Shown piece by piece: positions 1 to 10,982 of a stretch of DNA of 64,000 nt. The stretch spans positions 23,876,970-23,940,969 of the forward strand of contig OZ012697.1 in assembly GCA_963942565.1 (NCBI GenBank). Direction: 5' to 3'. The notes under the pieces are model-generated. The model had not been told where the DNA came from, made no database searches, and saw nothing but the letters and a program-made list of their open reading frames with translations. How positions within the stretch are numbered: the stretch's first letter is position 1; each line of letters starts with the position of its first letter. The position numbers were made by a program, and so were the translations under genes. This DNA is from Maea johnstoni. Its lineage: Eukaryota; Annelida; Polychaeta; Spionida; Magelonidae.

Positions 1-2555
1 AAGTTCATTGACTAGAGTTTTAAGTCCAATTTTGAGCTGTAAGGTACAAAGTAGGGTACTAAGCCCACCTGGAGACCCCAAAAAGTGCCTAAAATGGTAA
101 AAAATTTCAAATTCAAAATGACTTTATCTTAAGTTTTATAAGTAGGAAGGGAGCAGATGATGTACCAAAACATCAGGTTTAATTTTCTCCTCAATCTGGA
201 AGATTATGGAAAATAATATTGAAATTAAGGGTTGTTGAAGGTCAAATAAAGGTCAAAATGCCATTTTTCCCTCTAAAAATTTTAAATTTTGATCAAGAAA
301 TTTTGATGAAGTAGTTGTGTTTTGTCACTATTTAATTTCCAAACCAAGTTACCACAATGATTGACGGATAAATAATCTCAAATATGGTCCAACAAATCAT
401 TTTTTACCATTTACCGGTGAAAATGAAGTAGTTTTAAGTCAATAAGGAGGTGTGGAAGGTGCTATTTGGCTATTCCATGCTTATAATAAGTGTTTACGAA
501 CGGGTTGTGGGAAGGTGCTAGTATGGGACCACTGTTTAGGTCATAAAAGTTGTGAGCACCAAACAATATAGGCATTGTTTGGTATCAATTTTTTTGTTGT
601 AAGACAGTCTTCCATTCCATGCAACCAACCAAGGGTAGGGTCTATTGTTGCGATACTAGAGGTCATTCAAGGTCAAACTAACCCCAATTTCATAATTTGA
701 GGCATTTTGTCTTTGAATTTTCCATTAAACAGCTTATCATATTCTCCTAGAATACATATTTTATCCTGGAAATATTTTTAGGTGAAATATGATTTTTAAA
801 AAGGATTCTGAGACATTTTTAGGTCATTTCAAGAGAAAGTCTGGACCAATTTGGAATATTTCAGGGTCAAAATTACAATTGCCAGGTTACGGGTGCACTC
901 AAATATTTAAGTGAAGCAGCAGAAAGTTGACATAACAGATTGAGACTCATATCTTATGGTATGTCAGTTTTCATTTTCAATAGGGAGAATAAGCCTTTTA
1001 ACTTGCGACATTACTTGCCTATTGTGTTTGTCATGTTAGATTATAAAGGCAGTGTAAAATATCTCTGAGATTTAAGGAAAAAATGAAGGTCAAATAAAGG
1101 TCAAAACATCATTTTTTCTCTAAAAAATTCAAATTTTGATGATGAAATTTTGATGGAGTAGTTTGTGTTTTGTTATTACATAATATCCTAACCACATTAC
1201 CACAATAATTGAGAGACAAGATACCTTAAATATGTTTTAGCAAAACATTTCCACCCTTTACCTGTGAAAATGAAGTAGTTTAAAGTCAATATGGAGGTGT
1301 GGAAGGTGGCATTTGGTTATTCCATGCTTATAATAAGAGTTTACGAACGGGTTGTGAGAAGGTGCTTGTATGGGACCACTGTTTAGGTTATAAAAGTTGT
1401 GAGCACCAAACATTATAGGCATTGTTTGCTACCTAAATGTTTGTTGTAAGACAATCTTTCCATTCCATGCAACCAACCTAGGGTAGGCTCTATTGTTGTG
1501 ATACTAGAGGTCATTCAAGGTCAAACTAACCCCAATTTCATGACTTAAGGCATTTTGTCTTTGGATTTTCCACTTAGCAGCTTATCAAATTCTCATAGAA
1601 TACATATTTTATCCTGGAAATATTTTTAGGTGAGAAATATTTCTCAAAAAGGATTCTGAGACATTTTCAGGTCATTTCAAGAGAAAGTTTGAACCAATCT
1701 GGAATATTTAGGGGCCAAAATTACAAAATGCCTGATTACGGGTGCACTCAAATATTTAAGTGAAGCAGCAGAAAGTTGACATAACAGATAGAGACTCATA
1801 TCTTATGGCATGTCAGCTTTCATTTTAAATGGGAAGAATAAGTCTTTTAACTTGCCTATTGTGTTTTTTATGTAAGATTATAAAGGCAGTGTAAAATATC
1901 TTTGAGATTTAAGGACAAAATGAAGGTCAAATAAAGGTCAAAACGTCATTTTTATCTCTAAAAAATTCAAATTTTGATGATGAAATTTTGATGAGGTACT
2001 TCTGTTTTGTCATTACATAATTTCCTAAGCCTGTCACCACAATAATTGACAGACAAGATACCTTAAATATGTTTAACAAAAAAAATTACCCTTTACCTGT
2101 GAAAATGAAGTCTAGTTTCAAGGTAATATGCAGAGGTGGAATGTGCTATTGGACAATTCATGCCTAATCAAGTTGTTAGCAAGTGCTAGTAACATATGGG
2201 ACCACTGTTTAGGTCATAAAAGTTGTGAGCACCAAACATTATAGGCATTGTTTGCTATCAAAATGCTTATTGTAAGATAATCTTTTCATTTCATGCAACC
2301 AGGCTAGTGTAGGGCATTTTACTGTGATATGAGAGGTCATTCAAGGTCAAACTACCCCCAATTTCATGACTTAAGGCATTTTATCTTTGAATTGCCTGTG
2401 TAGTATCTCATCAAGTTCTCCTAGAATACATATTTAATGATATTTTTTCCTGCAAATATTATTTTTAGGTGAGAAATGTCTTTTAAAAGAGAAACTCATG
2501 CCTTTTAAGGTTATTTCAAGACAAAGTCCGTTCTAATCGTGAATATTCAAAGTCG
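1..2555 (+). repeat. Left arm of palindrome 1: three ~840 bp tandem units
   Basis: Landmarks recur at a regular step. GACCACTGTTTAGGT lies near 529, 1376 and 2201, and the AGGTCA-5-AGGTCA pair lies at 239, 1087 and 1924, giving periods of about 848 and 837. The third unit is more diverged and slightly shorter. The arm therefore grew by tandem duplication before or during formation of the palindrome. Confidence 0.9.
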
Positions 2556-5110
2556 AAAATGCTCTATGTGACCTTTTGACCTTGGTTTGACATTCCATTT
2601 TTCCTTAAATCTCAATAATATTTAACGCTATCTTTAACCTTACGTGGCAAGCACAAATTGGCAAGTTAAAAGGCGTATATGTCCAATTGAAAATGAAAGC
2701 TGACGTACCATATGATAAGGCTGTTGTGTCAACTTTCAGCTGCTAAATTGATATTTGGGTGCACCTAAAATCAGGCATTTTGTCATTTTGATGCCTAAAT
2801 ATTCACGATTAGCACAGACTTTATCTTGAAATAACCTTAAAAGGCATGAGTTTCTCTTTTAAAAGACATTTCTCACCTAAAAATAATATTTGCAGGAAAA
2901 GATATCATTAGATATGTATTCTAGGAGAATTTGATGAGATACTACACATAACAGGCAATTCAAAGACAAAATGCCTTAAGTCATGAAATTGGGGGTAGTT
3001 TGACCTTGAATGACCTTTTATATCATTGCATTGCACTAGCCTGGTTGCATGAAATGGAAAGATTGTCTAACAACAAGCATTTTGATAGCAAACAATGCCT
3101 ATAATGTTTGCATGGTGCTCACAACTTTTATGACCTAAACAGTGGTCCCATATGTTACTAGCACTTGCTAACAACTTGATTAGGCATGAATTGTCCAATA
3201 GCACATTCAACATCTGCATATTACCTTGAAACTAGACTTCATTTTCACAGGTAAAGGGTAATTTTTTTTTGTTAAACATATTTAAGGTATCTTGTCTGTC
3301 AATTATTGTGGTGACAGGCTTAGGAAATTATGAAATGAAAAAACAGAAGTACCTCGTCAAAATTTCATCATCAAAATTTGAACTTTTTAGAGAAAAAATG
3401 ACGTTTTGACCTTTATTTGACCTTCATTTTGTCCTTAAATCTCAAAGATATTTTACACTGCCTTTATAATCTTACATAAAGAACACAATAGGCAAGTTAA
3501 AAGACTTATTCTTCCCATTAAAAATGAAAGCTGACATGCCATAAGATATGAGTCTCTATCTGTTATGTCAACTTTCTGCTGCTTCACTGAAATATTTGAG
3601 TGCACCCATAATCAGGCATTTTGTCATTTTGGCCCCTAAATATTCCAGATTGGTTCAAACTTTCTCTTGAAATGACCTAAAAATGTCTCAGAATCCTTTT
3701 TAAGAAATATTTCTCACCTAAAAATATTTCCAGGATAAAATATGTATTCTATGAGAATTTGATAAGCTGCTAAAGTGGAAAATCCAAAGACAAAATGCCT
3801 TAAGTCATGAAATTGGGGTTAGTTTGACCTTGAATGACCTCTAGTATCACAACAATAGACCCTACCCTAGGTTGGTTGCATGGAATGGAAAGATTGTCTT
3901 ACAACAAACATTTAGGTACCAAACAATGCCTATAATGTTTGGTGCTCACAACTTTTATGACCTAAACAGTGGTCCCATACTAGCACCTTCTCACAACCCG
4001 TTCGTAAACACTTATTATAAGCATGGAATAGCCAAATGCCACCTTCCACACCTCCATATTGACTTTAAACTACTTCATTTTTACAGGTAAAGGGTGGAAA
4101 TGTTTTGCTAAAACATATTTAAGGTATCTTGTCTGTCAATTACTGTGGTAATGTGGTTAGGATATTATGTAATAACAAAACACAAACTACTCCATCAAAA
4201 TTTCATCATCAAAATTTGAATTTTTTAGAGAAAAAATGATGTTTTGACCTTTATTTGACCTTCATTTTTTCCTTAAATCTCAGAGATGTTTTACACTGCC
4301 TTTATAATCTTACATCACAAACACAATAGGCAAGTAATGTCGCAAGTTAAAAGGCTTATTCTCCCTATTGAAAATGAAAACTGACATACCATAAGATATG
4401 AGTCTCTATCTGTTATGTCAACTTTCTGCTGCTTCACTTAAATATGTGAGTGCACCCGTAATCAGGCATTTTGTAATTTTGGTCCCTTAATATTCCAGAT
4501 TGGTTCAAACTTTCTCTTGAAATGACCTGAAAATGTCTCAGAATCCTTTTTAAGAAATATTTCTCACCTAAAAATATTTCCAGGATAAAATATGTATTCT
4601 ATGAGAATTTGATAAGCTGCTAAGTGGAAAATCCAAAGACAAAATGCCTTAAATCATGAAATTGGGGTTAGTTTGACCTTGAATGACCTCTAGTATCACA
4701 ACAATAGACCCTACCCTAGGTTGGTTGCGTGGAATGGAAAGACTGTCTTACAACAAAAAAATTGATACCAAACAATGCCTATATTGTTTGGTGCTCACAA
4801 CTTTTATGACCTAAACAGTGGTCCCATACTAGCACCTTCCCACAATCTGTTCGTAAACTCTTATTATAAGCATGGAATAGCCAAATGCCACCTTCCACAC
4901 CTCCTTATTGACTTAAAACTACTTCATTTTCACTGGTAAATGGTAAAAAATGATTTGTTGGACCATATTTGAGATTATTTATCCGTCAATCATTGTGGTA
5001 ACTTGGTTTGGAAATTAAATAGTGACAAAACACAACTACTTCATCAAAATTTCTTGATCAAAATATGAATTTTTTAGAGAAATAATTACATTTTGACCTT
5101 TATTTGACCT
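239..5110. promoter_or_regulatory. Six DR5 nuclear-receptor-type sites in palindrome 1
   Basis: AGGTCA-AATAA-AGGTCA, two perfect half-sites with a 5 bp spacer, occurs at 239-255, 1087-1103 and 1924-1940. Its reverse complement occurs at 3407-3423, 4245-4261 and 5094-5110. DR5 of AGGTCA is the classical retinoic-acid receptor/RXR element. That is family knowledge; receptor binding here is inference. One copy per ~840 bp unit explains the number, so shared descent alone could account for the set. Confidence 0.6.
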
Positions 5111-5515
5111 TCAACAACCCCTTAATTTCAATATTATTTTTCCATAATCTTCCAGATTGAGGAGAAAATTAAACCTGATGTTTTGGTACATCATCTGCTC
5201 CCTTCCTACTTATAAAACTTAAGATATAGTCATTTTGATTTTCAATTTTTTACCATTTTAGGCACTTTTTGGGGTCTCCAGGTGGGCTTAGTACCCTACT
5301 TTGTACCTTACAGCTCAAAATTGGACTTAAAACTCTAGTCAATGAACTTTCTAAAATGTTCAACAATTCCATTAAAAGACATTCCTTCAGAAAAAGTGGC
5401 TACAAAAAAGAAATTCATACCGTCAAAAAAACTGAGAAGTTTATAAACGGAAACTATAGAATATCGGAAAATCCCAGATTCTTGATTTGGCAGCCATTTT
5501 GACCTTGAATGACCT
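660..5515. promoter_or_regulatory. Seven DR4 nuclear-receptor-type sites
   Basis: AGGTCA-TTCA-AGGTCA occurs at 660-675, 1508-1523 and 2334-2349. The reverse complement occurs at 3001-3016, 3825-3840, 4674-4689 and 5500-5515. DR4 fits thyroid-receptor/LXR-type heterodimers, and the embedded TCAAGGTCA also fits NR5A/ERR monomer sites. The copy at 5500 lies beyond the matched palindrome, so the element extends to the right of 5349. Function is inferred only. Confidence 0.58.
2799..5349 (-). repeat. Right arm of palindrome 1: three inverted units
   Basis: Reverse-complement copies of the left-arm units occur in mirrored order. The rc DR5 motif is at 3407, 4245 and 5094, and the rc DR4 motif is at 3001, 3825 and 4674. 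Each unit matches its mirror partner in the left arm better than its tandem neighbour; for example the outermost units share an AATTTT/AAATCA pattern absent from the middle ones. This suggests the tandem array was duplicated as a block. Confidence 0.88.
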
Positions 5516-6780
5516 TTATTACATCATGGGATAGAGTTGGTTATGTATTTACTATTTCAAAAGATACTTCTCTTTCATACCAACATTTTAATACCAAACA
5601 CTGATCCCTATGATTGGTTTAAGCTGAGTTATGACTGTTTTAGGGTGGCTTTCCTACCCCTATACCTATTATTTTGACCATTTTGGGGCCTTTTTACATA
5701 TAGTGGGGTGACTAAGACATGACCCCATAAAAAAGATGTGCACCACTTCTGAAGTCTACATCCACCCTGGCGGTATGCCCCAAGTGTGGGCCTAAAACAT
5801 GATACCAACGGAAATTTTCTAGCTCTCGGGTTAACCTGAATCCCAAAAATGGGTGGCTGGCTACTGTACTATAATAAAATAATAATATAAAATAATAAAA
5901 TAGTAAAATAATAAAATAATATAAGTTCTTTTTGGAAAACCTCTGAGATGTGAACACCCCGACATGTCAACACTCGATCACCCTGTTCTGGGTTGTCCAT
6001 ATCTATGAAATGGCGTATGACGTTCAAGGGTAGCGCTTTCGTCTCATGGAATGGTTTATGTCAGATTCGGGTAGGGCGATCGTGGGCTATCGTCAAATTT
6101 TCTTGGCCTAATTGTCAGTGCGTGATCGCACGCGATCCAACGAAAAGACGTTAGCGTTTATTGGCTTATATTATTAATGGTATTAGAGATCTTGTCTGAG
6201 TTCCACGGCATGGGACTTCTTTGTGGGTCTATGGCATTATCAGTCAAGGTGAATGGCTGGGCACGATTAAATCACTGTTCATAGGGGAGTTATTAAGGGG
6301 AAATAACATCAAGACTTCGATAAGATAATCTGGAAAAGAGAAGTGCCTGGATCCGCTCAATATTGTCGCTAAATGACAATTTTTTTATCATTTTGATTTT
6401 GAATAGAAGTTATGACTAAATAATGAAGTTAGGTACTTGTGGTACAAGGGTCGGAACAAATTTGATTATTCAATACAGTGGTAGCTTATTGAGTTGGAAT
6501 ATCGAACATGTAACCCCAAGAGGGGTTAGGTATCGGGTATTTACATAATACATGCCTTGTCTTTGAACCCATAAATGCTTTAGATAAAAAAATGTCCTCC
6601 AGAAAATGTCGTCAGGAACTACAATATGTTTGAATATGTCCTTGGAAATGATTTTACAAAATATTAACACGGTATACAGTTTGAGGGGGTCAGAAAATGT
6701 TCATGAAACTGCCTCAATGCATCAAGTTTGGCATGGTAGGGACATCAAGCCTGGAGGTGTATGTGATATGTAATGATAAT
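5350..6780. other. Palindrome 1 flank, then unique sequence, no gene seen
   Basis: To about 5705 the text resembles the palindrome units (a DR4 pair, repeated TTTTGACC words), so this is probably more of the same element with its mirror half off-window. 5875-5935 is an AT-rich run of imperfect ATAATAAA repeats. 5931-5958 is a lone monomer of the 49 bp minisatellite found at 40 kb. 5960-6780 is unique, with no splice-framed coding segment that I can support. Confidence 0.5.
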
Positions 6781-7059
6781 ATTAATAATAATCATCTTTA
6801 TTTCACGAGGGAAACACAGTCAAATACAAGATTTGATTTTCGCTGTGGCCCTCAGATTTAAGGATTATACATTCAATTCTTCAGGCCACAGAGTTGAAAA
6901 TTGTTCTTCAAGGTATAGTTTCTTGAATGATGAGAGAGATGGTGCCATTTTCATATTTAAAGATAAGGAATTCCATATAATACTATGCCTTGGTAAGTGT
7001 ATGTGTGTACCTCATGTGTAACTTTGTTGTAATTTTATGTTTTCTCTCTCTTGTTTCAG

Positions 7060-7122
7060 GTCAGACCTACAGGTGTGTGTTATCAAAGATGAGCTGATCT
7101 GAGGACCACCCACTTAGAAAAG
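7060..7122 (+). other. Possible non-coding exon (63 bp)
   Basis: A pyrimidine-rich stretch ending TTGTTTCAG precedes 7060, and the segment ends AAAAG before GTAAGATG at 7123: a good acceptor and a near-consensus donor. All three frames contain stops, so if it is an exon it would be untranslated or part of a long non-coding RNA. No neighbouring exon was identified. Chance occurrence is a real alternative. Confidence 0.2.
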
Positions 7123-7145
7123 GTAAGATGATAATCAACATTTGA

Positions 7146-7750
7146 AGGGCTCGACACTAGGGGTCCATACCGTTAAAATTATACGGTATGGTACGGTTCC
7201 GGTATTTTTTATATGGTTCCGGTATGCTAACGGTATCGATACTGGTTACTTTCTTTACTTTGTCGATGTTTTCGAAATTCTGTCGCGCGCGTTAGTGCTT
7301 GGAAAAGTGTGGTGGGGCTGGACTAGCACCATGTAAAATACATAGCGTGGCCCTCTCCACACTTTTCCAAGTACTACTGCGCGCGTTAGTATCTATCGTG
7401 GTGCAGTTAAAATGGCGGCCGGCACTGGATGACGCGATCGCGATGTATTTTCCCGCCGATCCCGCGTCTCTGCACTCTTTTCCGCCCCCTTGCCCCTGGG
7501 CCAGTAAAAAATCCCAAAAACGGCTCCGGGCCAGTAAAGAAAAACCTCAACTGGTCCTACAGAGCCAGTAAACATTTTGAGACATTCTTGTTATTAAAAA
7601 CAAGTTTCCCCTCAAGAATTTCCCCAAATGTTTTTGAAATAAATGAAGATAAAATCAATAAAGAAATAAGCGTTGTCGCCAAATTTTATGCACTGTTTTT
7701 TCTTGGTATTAAAATAAAAATTTGTAGGACCACTGGTCCTACAAATCGCT
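7146..7750. repeat. TACGGT-rich, hairpin-bearing repeat, probably hAT-like
   Basis: It begins GGGCTCGACACTAGGGG, close to the CAGGGCTCGAC end of the element at 54797. 7170-7250 is dense in ACCGTTA/TACGGT words, as in the hAT-like element at 23527. 7284-7390 forms an imperfect hairpin with arms GCGCGCGTTAGTGCTTGG and its complement. The right end is not resolved. The open frames here (up to 107 codons) overlap on both strands and look non-coding. Confidence 0.4.
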
Positions 7751-7856
7751 GAGAACTCTCAGATGAGTACCCATATGCCAGGGTTTCAGTCATTTTTCAA
7801 GTTTTTTGCATAATATTGTGTTGGCTAAATTAGCCACCAGCAGCATAGCGGTTAAG
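7745..7856 (-). mobile_element. Family A MITE, end fragment
   Basis: It keeps the CTCTCAGATGAGTACCC to GCCACCAGCAGCAT part of family A, ending GGTTAAG. The other terminal third is missing, and it joins the preceding repeat directly. Confidence 0.8.
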
Positions 7857-7863
7857 ACTATAA

Positions 7864-8143
7864 TAATGGGGTAATAACACATTCTAACATTTAACCCTGA
7901 CTCCAAGTGGCTGCAGAAGTCACAATGATAAGAAAGCTATTGTTTTTGGAAAATTTCCAAACTTATTGTTGCCTTGTAGCACAGTCTTGTATTTATTGAC
8001 TATTGAAATTATCTTAGATGAATAAAAGAATGGATAAGTAGTGAGACCTATTACCATATGCATTACAGTGAAGACCTGGCTATGCCAAGGGTCTCGAATC
8101 TCACCAAACCTCATCTCTGTGTGATGTCACTAGGAGACAAAGA
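7864..8143. repeat. 283 bp tandem duplication, copy 1
   Basis: 7864-8143 recurs at 8147-8426, offset 283, with no difference that I can see, including an identical 64-codon minus-strand frame in each. Such identity means either a very recent duplication or an assembly duplication. Confidence 0.92.
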
Positions 8144-8146
8144 CTA

Positions 8147-8426
8147 TAATGGGGTAATAACACATTCTAACATTTAACCCTGACTCCAAGTGGCTGCAGA
8201 AGTCACAATGATAAGAAAGCTATTGTTTTTGGAAAATTTCCAAACTTATTGTTGCCTTGTAGCACAGTCTTGTATTTATTGACTATTGAAATTATCTTAG
8301 ATGAATAAAAGAATGGATAAGTAGTGAGACCTATTACCATATGCATTACAGTGAAGACCTGGCTATGCCAAGGGTCTCGAATCTCACCAAACCTCATCTC
8401 TGTGTGATGTCACTAGGAGACAAAGA
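8147..8426. repeat. 283 bp tandem duplication, copy 2
   Basis: The copy diverges from its twin only at the outer edges: CAATGG follows here where TATAATGG follows copy 1. The shared minus-strand frame has no recognisable domain and is taken as non-coding. Confidence 0.92.
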
Positions 8427-8459
8427 CCAATGGCTCTTGTTTCGTTTACATTACAGAGA

Positions 8460-8577
8460 AAGTTGCGCATTTATCCTTCAAATATTTTCCTAGTTTTTGC
8501 TTTTGCTTACAGGGTTTCGTCAAAATTGTCAGGCTGCTTTTGGTCGCTATGAGCGTTCATGGATTAACCCATTCATG
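8460..8577 (-). mobile_element. Family B MITE, half copy
   Basis: It carries TCCTTCAAATATTTTCC, then GTCAGGCTGCTTTTGG, then GAGCGTTCATGGATTAA, which is one half of family B. It abuts the next B copy through a shared TTAA at 8574. Confidence 0.75.
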
Positions 8578-8793
8578 TTCAGAGAGGTCAAAATTGTCTA
8601 ACAATTTTGGTGAAATCTTTCATGTGAAAGCACACATAGGAAAGTATTTGAAGGAGAAATGTTCATCAAAAACCAATATGCAACTCTCCTTCAAATATTT
8701 TGTGAATTAGTGATTAATTGCAAAGTTATTTTCAAAAGTATTATAGTTCCAGACGACAATTGTCAAGAAGATCTTTAGGCACATAAGGGTTAA
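8574..8793 (+). mobile_element. Family B MITE, near full length
   Basis: This defines family B: TTAACCCATTMATG at the left, TAAGGGTTAA at the right, and an internal stem in which TATTTGAAGGAGAAATG faces CTCTCCTTCAAATATTTTG, followed by CCAGACGACAATTGTC. The TTAA flanks and CCC..GGG ends match piggyBac-type target sites and termini. It has no coding capacity, so it is non-autonomous. Confidence 0.88.
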
Positions 8794-9085
8794 GATGGGG
8801 TTGCCATAGAGACACACATGGGAGAGGGAGATAATTGTGCAGTTTGTCAGATTCTTGAGAATCCATTACTTCCTTCCTTTCCTGCATTAAGTCCGCTACC
8901 TCCCCCCTCTTGGGGAAAAAGGAAATAACATCTGGTGAATATGCGTCTACTACACTATCCTTTCAGAGAAATGAGTGAGAGATACGGTGACTTCTGGCGA
9001 TCACATTGAAAAGTGTTTATCAAATATTCTTGAATATAACTTGAGAATAAAAAATGATCCTGGGTATTCAGAAATCTAGAGAGCA

Positions 9086-9106
9086 GGGGGGGGGGGGGGG
9101 GGGGGG
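9086..9106 (+). repeat. (G)21 homopolymer
   Basis: An unbroken run of 21 G lies in AT-rich surroundings, followed by GGGGGAGGGGG at 9132. It could form a G-quadruplex, and its length is prone to sequencing error. Confidence 0.95.
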
Positions 9107-9302
9107 TCATTAAAAAAATAGAGTTGGGAATTGGGGGAGGGGGTCAGTATCGGAGCACTCAAGTTTTGATAATTTGTATTTGTCTTCTTTCTTTTTTTCT
9201 GCATTTACTGTTTATATCATCAGCTCTCTATAGTCAATCTTTATTCCTAAGTTATTATCCAAAGTATCTCCTTCAAGCAAAGATTGTTTTATCCTGTTCA
9301 TG

Positions 9303-9475
9303 CTTAACCCAATACAGAATGATGCAAAATACATGAAAAATTATTAAACCTCATCTGAGAGTACTCAGTGTGAGCTATCCAATAAATACCAACATGATAG
9401 GATTTAGATGGCTTTCAAAAATCTTTGCGCCCCTGTGCTTTGGACTAAAGTAACCTCAGCATTGGAAGAGTTAGA
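9303..9475 (+). mobile_element. Family A MITE, left end missing
   Basis: It runs from CCAATACAGAATGATGC through GAGAGTACTCAGTG and ATACCAACATGATAGG to CTCAGCATTGGAAGAGTTA. The first ~30 bp of the family are absent, and the right TTAA is altered to GTTA. Confidence 0.82.
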
Positions 9476-9599
9476 GGTTGCTGGAAAAGTGTCATCTGGA
9501 TTTATGACACTTGAAAATAATGCCAGAATAAAGTATTTATTCACAAAACCCTCAAAGAAGAATTGGTGGCTTGGTTCTCAACTTATCTCCTTCATATGA

Positions 9600-9664
9600 T
9601 TTCTAAAATAGTCACCAAAATAGTCTGTACGTTTTTTTTTGTGCCACAGGCATGAATGGGTTAA
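9600..9664 (-). mobile_element. Family B MITE, terminal fragment
   Basis: ATAGTCACCAAAATAGTC leads to CACAGGCATGAATGGGTTAA, the last ~65 bp of family B. Confidence 0.7.
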
Positions 9665-9706
9665 ATGCCTGTTGCCTCCTGCCTTCTCTCTGGGGCCCTC
9701 CCCTCT

Positions 9707-9855
9707 CTTTAGAACATTATCTAAACCCTGTCATGTTGGTATTCATTGAATAGCTCTTGCTGAGTATTCTCAGATGAGTACCTGTATGCCGGGGGTTCAG
9801 TCATATTTCAGGCCAAAATATTGGCCAAATTAGCCACCAGCAGCATAAGGGTTAA
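9707..9855 (-). mobile_element. Family A half copy in composite, unit 1
   Basis: It begins at TTAGAACATTATCTAAACCC and ends at AGCATAAGGGTTAA. The left third of the MITE is replaced by linker, exactly as in the equivalent pieces at 10455 and 11186, showing a single founder. Confidence 0.82.
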
Positions 9856-9885
9856 AAGCCTACTGCCTCTCTCCTTCTCTCTCAG

Positions 9886-9911
<26 letters not shown>
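9886..9911 (+). repeat. (C)26 homopolymer
   Basis: 26 consecutive C lie at the place where the other composite units read CTCTGGGGCCCTCCCC, so the run grew within one unit of the array. It produces the proline-rich and glycine-rich open frames at this spot. Confidence 0.95.
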
Positions 9912-9916
<5 letters not shown>

Positions 9917-10031
9917 AGAGCAGCCAAAATTGTCAATGTCATGTCTCCTTGGATCGATTTCCAAAAAATGTTCGTTTCTACGAGATCACTAAAATACTCA
10001 AGACGTTTTTGGATGTTAAGGTAAGAATGAA

Positions 10032-10248
10032 TTAATCCTTTAATGCTGCTGGTGGCTAATTTGGCCAATTCAAAATCATACAAAATACCTGAAAAATGAC
10101 TGAAACCCTGGCAAATGGGTACTAATATGTGAGAGTACTCAGCGAAAGCTATCTAACGAATACCAACATGACAGGGTTTAGATGGTTATACAAAATCTTT
10201 GCATCGTTGTGCTTTGGATGAAAGTAGCCTCGGCATTAGAAGGGTTAA
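10032..10248 (+). mobile_element. Family A MITE, full length, composite unit 1
   Basis: TTAATCCTTTAATGCTGCTGG at 10032 (middle bases altered) through CCTCGGCATTAGAAGGGTTAA. It shares GTACTAATATGTGAGAG and CAGCGAAAGC variants with the copy at 10769, marking common origin by amplification. Confidence 0.86.
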
Positions 10249-10454
10249 TTTTGCCTACTGCCTCCCACTGCTCTCTCTGGGGCCCTCCCCTCTCTTTAGA
10301 GCAGCTGGAATTGTAAAATTCCAATTTCCTTCAAAAAATGCTCTTTTCTAAGATATATTACCAAAATAGTCAGGATGTTTTTGGGTGCTACAGGCATGAA
10401 TGGGTTAAATGCCTTAACTGCCTCCCACCCTTCACTTTGGGGCTCTCCCCTCTC

Positions 10455-10601
10455 TTTAGAACATTATCTAAACCCTGTCATGTTGGTATTCATTGGATAG
10501 CTCTCGCTGAGTACTCTCAGATGAGTACCCGTATGCCGGGGGTTCAGCCATATTTCAAGCCAAAATGTGGCCAAATTAGCCACCAGCAGCATAAGGGTTA
10601 A
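10455..10601 (-). mobile_element. Family A half copy in composite, unit 2
   Basis: Same truncation point as at 9707, and the same GCCGGGGGTTCAGCCATATTTC variant as at 11186. Confidence 0.82.
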
Positions 10602-10768
10602 AAGCCTACTGCGTCTTACCCCTTCTCTATGAGGCCCTCCCCACTCTTTATAGCAGCCGGAATTGTAAACTTCATGTCTCCTTCAAACCATTGAAAAAAA
10701 AAGTTCTCTTCTAAGAGATATCAACAGAATTGTCAGAATCTTTTTGTGTGCCACAGTCATGAATGAGT

Positions 10769-10982
10769 TATAACCCTTATGCTGCTGGTGGCTAATTTGG
10801 CCAATACAGAATAAGGCAAAATACCTGAAAAATTACTGAAACCCTGGCTTATGGGTACTAATGTGAGAGTACTCAGCGAAAGCTATCTAATGAATACCAA
10901 CATGACAGCGTTTAGATGGTTATACAAAATCTTTGCATCGTTGTGCTTTGGATGAAAGTAGCCTCGGCATTAGAAGGGTTAA
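10769..10982 (+). mobile_element. Family A MITE, composite unit 2
   Basis: The left target is TATAA in place of TTAA; the right end is AGAAGGGTTAA. Very close to the copy at 10032. Confidence 0.86.

Larger units (their letters stand above)
1..5349. repeat. Giant palindrome 1 (inverted repeat, ~2.55 kb arms)
   Basis: The sequence from base 1 returns as its reverse complement ending at 5349: the first bases AAGTTCATTGACTAGAG pair with CTCTAGTCAATGAACTT at 5333-5349. Inner bases near 2537 pair with those near 2818, so the arms are about 1-2555 and 2799-5349. The ~240 bp between is one unpaired piece of the same repeat, in right-arm orientation. Scattered substitutions and small indels separate the arms, so this is genomic DNA with some age rather than a simple assembly fold-back. 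There is no long frame in either arm. The left edge is cut by the window start, so the full element is probably longer. Confidence 0.95.

Noticed and set aside
5700-5720. TAGTGGGGTG near 5706 as a terminus shared with palindrome 2
   Set aside because: The orientation is wrong for a right-hand end, and the similarity is only about nine bases.
6773-7021. 82-codon frame upstream of the exon-like segment
   Set aside because: Starts in an ATAATAATAATC-type repeat end; no domain and no matching splice phase.
8060-8110. tRNA B-box-like GGTCTCGAATCTC in the 283 bp duplication
   Set aside because: No A box at the right distance and no cloverleaf pairing.
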